Under the pieces are notes generated by a model that was not told the DNA's origin, searched no databases, and saw only the letters and a program-made list of their open reading frames with translations. A program made the position numbers and the translations under genes. From Chionis minor (lineage: Eukaryota > Chordata > Aves > Charadriiformes > Chionididae), in the NCBI GenBank assembly GCA_013398295.1, contig VZSF01009127.1, positions 1 to 64,000 on the forward strand: a stretch of 64,000 nucleotides of DNA. Reading direction: 5' to 3'. Positions within the stretch are counted from its first letter, which is position 1, and every line of letters begins with the position of its first letter. This document shows positions 55,228 to 64,000 of the stretch, piece after piece.

Positions 55228-58200
55228 TGGGTTTGGAGTCCTGAATGCTCCCCATCAGAGCTGGGGACCTCAGCTTTATTCCCAGGTTTGTCTCTGAGCT
55301 GATGAATCACCTTGTGTAAATCATTTCTATAACCTGTTTGTATTTCCCTCGCCTCAGTCTTTGTCTTTCTTGTCTCACTAGAGAGGAACACTCTTTAACA
55401 CTATAGGGCTTTTGGTATCTGTTGGAGCTGCTAGCTGCTACTGAAATGTAAATATTAATTACGTAGAGAATACATTAAAAATGCTGTTAAAGCTGCAGAT
55501 GGGGCAGTCTGAAGGACAAACAGTTCAGCTTTGGAATGTCTCTGGGATGAAGAAAAGACTTTTGAATGCCTTTGAGAAAAGAGATTGTGTCAAAATGTCC
55601 ATTTTCCTTTTAAACAAAACAGATGTTTTCTGATTTAATTCCCTTTGCTTTTTTGTTTCTCTTTCTAGAGAAGGCAGATGACCCTGTCCCCAGAAAAAAA
55701 TCAGCAAAAGGAATCACTGTGTGTTATACTTCCTTACATTGAAAATTTCTGAAGCATTTCACAACTTTAACACTCTTTATAATGTAGTATATTGGGCAGG
55801 TTATTTTGTTCAAAGCAAAGTGAACCCTGCTGGTTTTGCCCAATCCCCTCCAATGTGAAAACTGTAAAAGCAGTCCCAGCTCACAAATCCCTCCTTCAAA
55901 CCGCCCTGTCATATGTCTTATGGCATATTCAAGCTATTGCAGCATGTCCCACTGCAGCCATCCCACTGGTTCATCTGCTGTTTCTGTCCATCCTGGCTTC
56001 TGTTAAACATTCCAGACTCTCCGAATGCCTTTCTCCCTGCTGCCCCCATTTGTTCTTCCCTATGCCCTGTATTTCCCAGGTGTTTGGGGCTTACAGCTGT
56101 CTTGTCCAGCACATAATATTGCAGGGTTATATTGCCTGCCTCCTTGTATACAGACAAGGTCCCTATAATTTGCCTCCAGCCTTTGCTCTTACCTCCATTT
56201 TCTTCTCATCCTACAGTCAGAAGCCTTTGCTGCTGTCTCCACCCCAAAGGGGTCCTAGCAGCTCTGAAACTACAGCTGCAAAGAAGAATAAGGGCAGCAG
56301 TAATTCCATATTGTGCAATGGCACAGCTGGATCGATAGACTGAGGCCGGCTCTTGATCTTCGTGTGCTTACTGCGTAGTGCCACCGAGATCGTCAGCACT
56401 TCTGCAATTAGCCGCTGATCAGGGTGAGCAAAGATTGGCAGAATGAAACTCATGACTTCTTCTATGCAGATAAGCCACAGGGTTGGTCTTTTTCTTTCAG
56501 TGCTGCAACCTGCTTTCCAGCAGTATAATTCTCCACTGCCTTTGAAGGTCTGCATGTTTTTTCACTCAGTTTTTTTCTTTACAGTTCCTGGTTGGCACTT
56601 TGCAGTTGAGCAACATTCCCAGGGGACAAATTTTAAGAGGGTTTGTGAGAGGAGAAATAGAGATGTCTGAAAACTGACAGGATCCTGGCACACATGAAAT
56701 TAAAATATTTCCCTTTCATGGTGGTGCTCTTGTCAATGCAAGACTGACATCCAAGCATAACCTGGAAATTGAGACCTCATTAGCACTTCTCTGAATAGGT
56801 GTGTTGGGGTATATCGCTTTCACGTGTAGGCATGCGCTTAGTGCACTGTGTGGCTGTAGGCAGTTGCGGTGTGTCACTGACTGCTTCATCTATGGGTCCA
56901 TTTCTCTGCACCCGTACACTTGACCACAGGTACTGTTGTACTGTCATTGCTGCTTCACCAAGGAGCATTTTCCCTACTGTTTTACACTTCACTGCTTGAA
57001 TTCCATCTCAAAATTAATTTGTATTTTGGCCCTGAACCTCTTCATGAAAGAAGTGAGATTTCTGCACTTTAATGAGAGCCTGTTTGTCACGGGATAATTT
57101 TTTTAAAATGCCCCCTTTCACAATTCGGATATTTTAGTTTTCTGACAATTCTTTATTCTTCTCTGGCTTAAATAAAAAAAATAATATTTACAGACTTGAG
57201 ATATGCTTACAATATCTGGACCTACTCTGAGATAGGGGAAAGACAAGCTGCAGGACTGGAAAGAGAGAGCAGTCAGTGGCACTTCTCAGGGTAATAAAGC
57301 CTGAGTAAATAAGCCAGATATCTTACAGACAGTCAAGGAGTAGAAAATGAACTAAGGTTCCTTGTATGAAAAGAGAAGTGTCATCACGCTGAGGGAGTCA
57401 CACAAGCCATGTAAGAGACAAGATGCGTATTGTAGCCCATACTTTGCAGGTGGTTTGTGCCTTTCTCCTCTGGGCTTGTTGGCTCACCTCTACCTTGAGC
57501 TTCCTCCAGTGTTGGCCGTCTTGTCGCACTGTTGGGCACAAACTGGTTCCATCATATGCCCTTCAGCAAAAGGTGGTTCTTGCTCTGGGGGATTTACTGT
57601 CTTAAATTGGCAAAAGCTTAGAGGAGAAGGAGGCACAGGGATGCACTGTCATGTCAGCCAGCAGGTCAGCAATGCAGCTGGGCACACGGTTCAGGTCTCA
57701 TCTCCCCTCCCGTGCTGTCTTCACAGGGCAAAAGGGTCACCGATAAAACCAATTTGGAAAATTAAGCTGTTAAATATAAATGTGATTTGGCTTTAACGGC
57801 AGTGGAAAGCTGGGGAACAGGTCAGGTCCAAGAGGGCTGTCTACAGCTATGTTTGGAAATAAATTGTTTCTCTGGGATGGAAATGATGGGAGATTGCACA
57901 TATTGTAAAAAAAACATTAAACCTACCAAAAATATTACAGCAAAATCCTGTATAAGCACACACAAAGCCTGCTGGCTTGTCTTTTCATGCAGACTGTGCT
58001 TTATGCAAATAAAACTAAAAAAAGGAGAATCACCTCAGAGAGAATGAGCAACTAATGCACATTGAATATAAAAATCCATATGAGTTCTTTTATTATTTGG
58101 AAGTTAGCAAAGGTCATTGAATCCTTTGAAGACTAATTCCCTTTTTAAAAATCCCAATTCTCCCAGATGCCATCAAATTGTTTCTTCCAATGACCACAGA

Positions 58201-61200
58201 TAGAATCTCAGAGCCAAATGCTGTATTGTGCATCTGTCAGAGCTGCAAATCACTGGCCTAGCATCATGTTTCCAGAGCATGGATACATCCTTGCAGGATG
58301 TTCTTTCTTGTTCTCTGCTCTCACTTCTTGCGTTTAATGGTGTTGGCTCCTTTCCTGTTATCTTTGCTAAGAATGGCTTGGAGTGAATAGCACAGTTATC
58401 AGTGGTGAGCCCAAACTCAATTTCTAAGCCAAATCTTTTTCAAGCCTGGGTGGAAACTAGAGGCTACTTTTTGTTCCCCCTCCGGATAAATCAGTGTAAA
58501 TCCTAACCTTCTTCCCCCTGCACCATTTTTGGACTGAGTGGTTCACTTGGCTGCAGGTTTCTTTTTATTGCAGAAGGAGTCCTTTTCTGTATAAAGCAAA
58601 GCAACAGTCTCTAGATGCCAGGTAGCAATGCAAACCGCCATCCATTCACCTATCTCCCTTCCCTGGCTAGACAAAGTCTCCCACGCTATTTTGTGTAACT
58701 TGGATGAATAGTGATTGCAAGGAGAGATTACATCTGAGGGTTAAAATGCATAAACCCCCTCAATCAGGTGGGTTCCCTTTTCTGCTGACTTTTGTTCCCT
58801 TTGACTGCGCTGATTTTCAAGTTTTTCTGCATAGCCCAGAAGGCTGATTGCATTTGAGTTTCTTGTGTGATCACGTTAGTCTGGGAGCTAGTGTTTTAAA
58901 AAAGACAACAAATTTGTTTAAGTCATGACAGTTGTGGCATGGTGTTGTCTTAAATCTCTTCCCAGTGAAATTGATACAAATTTCCATATGAATAGAGATA
59001 AACTACTGCTAAGAGCTTTGTGGGGTGTACAAGATACTGGATTATGTACCTTGTTTCATCCAGCATTGTCGTTTATGGGGTAAGTAAATTCTGGTCCTGG
59101 TCTGGTCTTGATAATGCTAAATTTCTACCGTTAGTCTGTCCCTCACTCAATGACAAGAAAGGATTCCTGTGGAGCAAAATCAAAGCCCATATGAATGGAA
59201 AGGTCTACACATCAAAAACCCCCACCATCCGCACAAGAGGTTGAAGTTACTATCTCCATCCGCAGGTGTGCTCCAAAGTAGAGCAACCTTTTCACTAAAT
59301 GCTGCATCTCTTATTTTATCCTGAATGTGTCCAGCTTCAGCTATCTCGGCCTCAATTTGGAGCATTTGACAAAAGCTTGGCCTATTTATAAGTCCCTCAA
59401 GTTCAGCCTGCAAAGATGAAAAGACCTAAACATGCCAATCACTTTGAAATATTAGACCAATTTATATAGTCAGGAACTTAACAGTAGAACAAGGGACTGT
59501 TTGCTCACTTTGTTTCTCTTCTTCCCAAATTTTATTTCTACTTGGCTGTGACTTTTAAAAATAATTCCTTCACCCCTGTAAATTTTATTCATTCTGTGTC
59601 CTTAACTGTGTTCTCTAGCTTTTTCTCACTCTTAGATAGCAGGCTGATGATGTGACCTGCATATTTGACATGACATCAATGAAGAAATAATGAATTGAGA
59701 CCTTCTTTGGTGATAAAGCCCATTTTTTAGGATGGACAATTGGAATGTGTCGGCTCTGATTGCTACATCAGGCAATAGCAGGTGCTTTGTCATCTCTAAC
59801 TTTTATTTTCAGTAACATTCTCTTCTGCCTTACGGGATCGTTTGTCTTCTGTTGGTAAATTCCCATCTGCACCCAAAATGTGTTTTCAGTGTTGTATCGA
59901 TGGATGGATATAGTCAGTCTCTGTCCATTTAGTCTTCAGCTATGTCGGCTCCCATGTTTTTTTGTGTCACAAATTAAATAAGGGGTCTGTTTACAAAAAC
60001 GCCTCTGTTGTCATTTTTATGCATGTTGATTTATCAATATTTTTTGCTTCTAGACTGATGGTACATTTGCAGAAAGAGAAAGCACTTTCATCAGAATAAG
60101 GAAGGTGTTTGTAAGTAATGTCTGGATTTCTAGAGAGTTATGGAACCAAATTGATCATGTTAGTCTATTCAGCCCATTTTAAGTACTTTAAGAAAGAAAA
60201 TATTACTAAGAATGTTTTGATGCAAAATCAGTTGGATTTCCCTGAAATCCAGAAATCGGTATTTTAAAGTTTTTTAATTAAAATGATATAGCATCATTGG
60301 GTCTTTTCAGGAAGGAAGAGCCCATAGGAGTATTTAGCGGGCAATAGTCCTTGTGCATTCAAATGGCTGTGCAAGGGTGCAAGTGCCAGAGGATTTCTGG
60401 CACAGCTCCCTGGGTTGTGCACAATTACATAGATGTCCATTGTGGAGACCGAGTGATCCCTGCATGGTGGTGGGGTTTTTCCAGTCCTGCTAAATTTTGC
60501 CCATGTAACCTCTTCCAAAATAGCTTTCACCTTAAAGGCACTTCATAGCCAGACTGAAATTAAAGAGGGGAATGTGACAAAAGAAAAATACATAATCTAT
60601 ATTTCCCCTGGTAAAGCACAGTAGTTTCATTTTTAATCTAAAGCACACGCCACAAGCAAATGCCATTTCTGTGTCTCAGAGGCAGGTTTTCCTTTTTCTC
60701 AGTTTTATCACTTTTGGAAAAGTTTGCTCTCCTTTAGCCTTTTAAATGTCGTGTTTTAACAGTGTTATTGTAGACAGTGCTACTAGTTGCAGAACTTTAG
60801 AGCTGTGTGTGTATTTACCTCTTATCTCTGTGCCACAAGCCTGGACCCTAGATCCACAGGCTAATTTCAGCCACTGTCAGGACTATTTCCCCAAAACGTT
60901 TTTGATTGCTTTCGTTTTACTGCGGGTAAGTATCCTCCACGAACTCTGCTCCTCTAACCGTTCATTTCCATGCAACTCCTGTTTGCAAGCATCCAATCCA
61001 GGCTACCATTCCTGTTCACCTACCTGTCTAACATACGAAACTTTGGAGTTATTTTTTTCTAATCATTTGATAGTAAACCATAGAAAGAGTAATTTCTTCC
61101 CTCTGGTATCTGGTTACTAACTCTCTAGTAACTACTAAGTGCTGTGATATTAAGTGACTGTTCTTTAGGATGTTTAATTATCTCCCGAAAGGCCCCAAAG

Positions 61201-62249
61201 TGCTTCTAATGGATCCTCTGGCTCATGACACACATTACTATTAGCCCCCTTTGCTTCTGATTCTTATTCCAGTAACATCAAAAAATGGCACAGGTCCTGC
61301 AAACAGAGGAATTTTTTGCAACATGATCTCACCCTGCTTCTCTTCCCGATGCACAAGATTTTTGCAATTCACCGATCTCGAGTCATTCTAAATAGGTCTC
61401 TTTTGGGGCTTGCTTTGCAGTGCAGTGAAACTGCGGCTGCCTTCCTTTCTCTTGTGTCATTGGAAATTGGGTTATTGTTTCAAAGCCATTTCCGCTGTGG
61501 CTGTTTTTAGGTAGCTTCACTATTTATCCCCATCCTTACACGTTGCCACCCTGCCTCCGTCTGCAAGGAGAGACCAAATAGCTGCCAGTGACATGCCACT
61601 GATAAAGACTTCTCTCCTTGAGTAGCCCAGCCTCTTGGACAGGCGTGTGCTTTGGCCTCAGAAAAATATAGTGAAAAGTCTGATTTAAATGGTGGCAGAA
61701 TGGTGCCAGGGAAAGCCAGACATGAAGACCAAGTACCTTTTCTGAACGACCTTGGCAAAGACGGTCAGTTGTCTTGAAGCTATTCAATTTTTATTTCATT
61801 TTTACATTTGTATGGATTTTAGTTGCTGTAGCTTGAAATACATCTATTCTGATTCCCAGTTACACAGTGTGTCTTGTGAAAAATGGGGATGATAACTTCC
61901 CAGGGAATGGCCAGTGTTTCAGACCAACTGCTCTGTTAACGTCTTGGCTGCCAGATGTATTTCAGAGCTGCACTGCTGCTTTTTATAAGCCATGGAATAC
62001 AGTTTGTAAGAGCAATCATCATCCCAAATTGGTCATTACCAAAGTTAATGACCTGTTTATTAGAACATCAACCTTGGCTTAGCCTCATGCTGTTAATTAA
62101 CAAATCTGTCATTAACTGTTGGTAGCCATGAATTTGTGCATGTGTGTTTTGGGGGGAAGACGATAGGGCTTTATTAGGTATGGCATATTTAAGGCGGTAT
62201 CCCTGCATATTTGCAAGACCCTGCTCTTAACACAGTTCTCACAGACTAC
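55228..62249. other. Noncoding stretch, no recognisable gene
   Basis: The region contains frames of 183 codons (55792-56343, plus), 112 codons (minus, antisense to it), 144 codons (57362-57796, plus) and 124 codons (60746-61120, plus). All lack recognisable domains, and open antisense frames weaken the first. There is a good donor-like GTAAGTAA at 59080-59087 with no matching acceptor or coding context. At 61860-61915, GTGAAAAATGGGGATGATAA faintly resembles the MIR 3' portion. Confidence 0.45.
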
Positions 62250-62425
62250 ACCATTGTTGTCCATGAATTTGTCTAATCCCTTTTGAGACCTGCTTTGTTT
62301 TCTGTTTTAATCAGATTCTGTACCAGTTTCTACAGGTGCTCCCTAGTTCTGATATATCCTCAATGAATGGCAATTTTGCACTGACTTTATCCCCACCATA
62401 GATGTGACTTCTGATTGTCATGCAT
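62250..62425 (-). mobile_element. Ancient, heavily decayed CR1-like (L3/CR1-type) remnant
   Basis: GTCCATGAATTTGTCTAATC, CCTTTTGAGACCTG, a run like TTTTCTGTTTTAATCAGATT and CTCCCTAGTTCTG follow the order I know from the reverse complement of old amniote CR1 3' regions. In those, a 'tgaatttgtctaatccctttt' block precedes a 'cctagttct' block by under 100 bp. Decay is far greater than in the other CR1 copies here, and no frame survives. Boundaries are approximate and the family assignment is from memory of consensus order. Confidence 0.5.
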
Positions 62426-63519
62426 TGGGAAGTGCACTTAGAGGGATGAAGGGCTAACCTCAGAACAAAGAAATTGTTTATGATCAAAACTTCTCCCTGC
62501 AATATAATTGTCTGTTTTGCAAAAGGTACCCATCACTAATTAGTTATTTGTTATTTTCAAGAAAAATGGAATCAATAGCAAGGCCTGGCATAACATCTGT
62601 CTCCTTATGGAGGGTTTTGAAAACCATAATTCATGTGAGAATTACAGGTTTTATCCACCTTTGTTGAGATAAATGTATTTTGCCACTCCTCTCAGCCTCT
62701 AGTGCTAATTACACTGTCATAATATGCCCTGGATTAATGAGGTTTCAAAACACATACACCCGTTTTGGGCCCTTCCTTGGTTCTGCCATGAGGTGTTCCT
62801 CCTCCCTGCAAATGAGTCCTGTTTGTGTCACTGCACAGGTGGAGATCTCAGCCGAGAGTGACTTAAATATCAAGAGGCCCTTCGAGTAATGCCCAGTATG
62901 AACGGATACAAGAACAAAACCATTCAAAGGCATTTACAGTGCCTGGGTCACCCAGTGGTGACTGCATTAGTCTCATGACCATTTGCCCAACAGGGAGATC
63001 TTCCTACCCCAGCTCCTATCCATGCATTTCTCTACCTGTCTTGGCATCTGTCTCACATGGCACCAATCCAGTTCACCTCGCTGATACACCATGAAAATAG
63101 CTGTATTTTCCACTGTTGGCTTTACTAAGCAGCACTGACTTAAGGAGGGTCTAACAAACACCCAGCCTGGATGGAGACGATGGAGCAAGTGTGAGTGGGC
63201 GCATGGCACGGGAAGGACAAATGGAGGTAAAGGGGGAAGTGGTGGTAGTGGTGAAGCACCAGGGTGGCTTGAGCCAGCCTGTAGCAGAGCTCCCTATAAC
63301 AATGAACTCTCAGAAAAAACAATGAACTTGATAAAAATAGCCTCTTGGGCAGATACCTGATTTTAAATCTGAGAGGAATCTGTTTAATCGGGCTACTGAT
63401 GTAGCTCACAGTTGGTTTTCTGTAACCACTAAGGCAGTTTGGTATCCAAATCCCTCTCAATTCACATGAAAATTAAGTGCCCCTGTGTACAATTAAAAAT
63501 CCACACCTTAGAGCTGTGT
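62426..63519. other. Noncoding stretch, nothing recognisable
   Basis: A 106-codon minus frame (63140-63460) lacks motifs. No repeat family or RNA gene is seen. Confidence 0.5.
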
Positions 63520-63612
63520 TGGCTGAGGGTGCAGATAACCTTTCCCAGGTCACAGAGAAAGGGAGGAGCTAAACCTTCCCTAGTGCCACTCTGAGCAGGG
63601 CATCCCACCACT
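63520..63612 (-). repeat. Possible decayed MIR/CORE-SINE fragment
   Basis: GCAGATAACCTTTCCCAGGT, CACAGAGAAAGGGAGGAGCT and AAACC follow the reverse-complement MIR core (aagttaacttgcccaaggt, cacacagctagtggcagagct, gaacc). The match is by eye, with gaps. Confidence 0.4.
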
Positions 63613-64000
63613 CTGGCACAGATGAAGGAAGGTGACACTGAGGTTACCACACAGGTTGCTGTTATTTACAGACTGGCTAGAAGGATTCTCAGTACCTGGA
63701 GCATAACATTTTCTGTGGAGAATCACTGAAGAATCCTTTTCATTCATTAGGTGTTTTCACCTTGTGCACTGCATTAGCCAGGAGTTAAACTGTTTGCTAA
63801 CAGCAGCTCCATCACACCAGTCCTCTCTCCAGGATCTGCAGACTCCCTTTTTCTTCTTTTTCCTGGAGGTTTTGCTGTTTTGAAGTACTATGTCTGTATT
63901 TCATTGGTGGACAAAGAAGAGAGAAGAGGAATTGACTGTTGAGACCAGGGTGTTTCATCCTATGCGGAGAGATATATAGCAAAATAAAACGTAAAGTTTA
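63613..64000. other. Noncoding end of the window
   Basis: I see no repeat, gene or RNA signal in the final stretch. Confidence 0.5.

Noticed and set aside
55792..56343. 183-codon plus-strand frame
   Set aside because: No recognisable domain; part of it is also open for 112 codons on the opposite strand. Its hydrophobic stretches reflect pyrimidine-rich DNA.
59080..59087. Strong donor-like GTAAGTAA
   Set aside because: No convincing acceptor and open exon precede it; the preceding bases show no recognisable protein.
1..64000. CRISPR arrays, operons, phage or bacterial defence genes, tRNA and rRNA genes
   Set aside because: No regularly spaced repeats, no dense ribosome-bound coding, and no tRNA B-box-like GGTTCGAATC were found; the window is vertebrate noncoding DNA.

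Overview
The window looks like avian (sauropsid) nuclear DNA from a non-genic stretch, either intergenic or a very large intron. I recognise no host protein-coding gene, no tRNA or rRNA, and nothing bacterial such as operons, CRISPR arrays or insertion sequences. The organism call rests on CR1 (chicken repeat 1) non-LTR retrotransposons. They show the CR1 ORF2 reverse-transcriptase core, the CR1 ORF2 C-terminus and the short ATTCTGTG-type 3' tail. The background is AT-leaning with short microsatellites. The longest reading frames (about 110-193 codons) have no family motif I recognise, are often open on both strands, and are about what 64 kb yields by chance.

Layout. At 1-1289 lies a plus-strand CR1 running in from the left edge, with a small minus-strand CR1 3' fragment nested inside it at 64-171. 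A minus-strand CR1 tail of a second subfamily lies at 9846-10145. A plus-strand CR1 with an intact 110-codon ORF2 C-terminus lies at 13452-13872. A GC-rich block follows at about 14247-14895. A third-subfamily minus-strand CR1 with a broken RT lies at 36822-37752. A much older CR1-like remnant is likely near 62250-62425. Three or four short segments (36.55, 50.89, 61.86 and 63.52 kb) resemble decayed MIR/CORE-SINE copies. Simple repeats and small tandem duplications are scattered (15.65, 21.22, 33.31, 35.28, 51.64, 51.75, 55.15 kb).

The rest is single-copy-looking noncoding DNA. At several places (5.9, 18.8, 21.7, 23.8, 27.2, 32.2, 32.7, 34.9-35.25, 36.1-36.4, 38.3, 44.4, 47.6, 48.3 and 53.8 kb) it is dense in homeodomain, POU, SOX, TCF or nuclear-receptor-like words, often paired or palindromic. 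That texture is typical of conserved noncoding regulatory elements in vertebrate gene deserts around developmental genes, but I could not test conservation, so these are low-confidence candidates.

I found no novel protein system. The best-supported observations are the nested CR1-in-CR1 insertion with a possible 11-bp target-site duplication, the contrast in decay between CR1 copies, and the clusters of regulatory-like palindromes.
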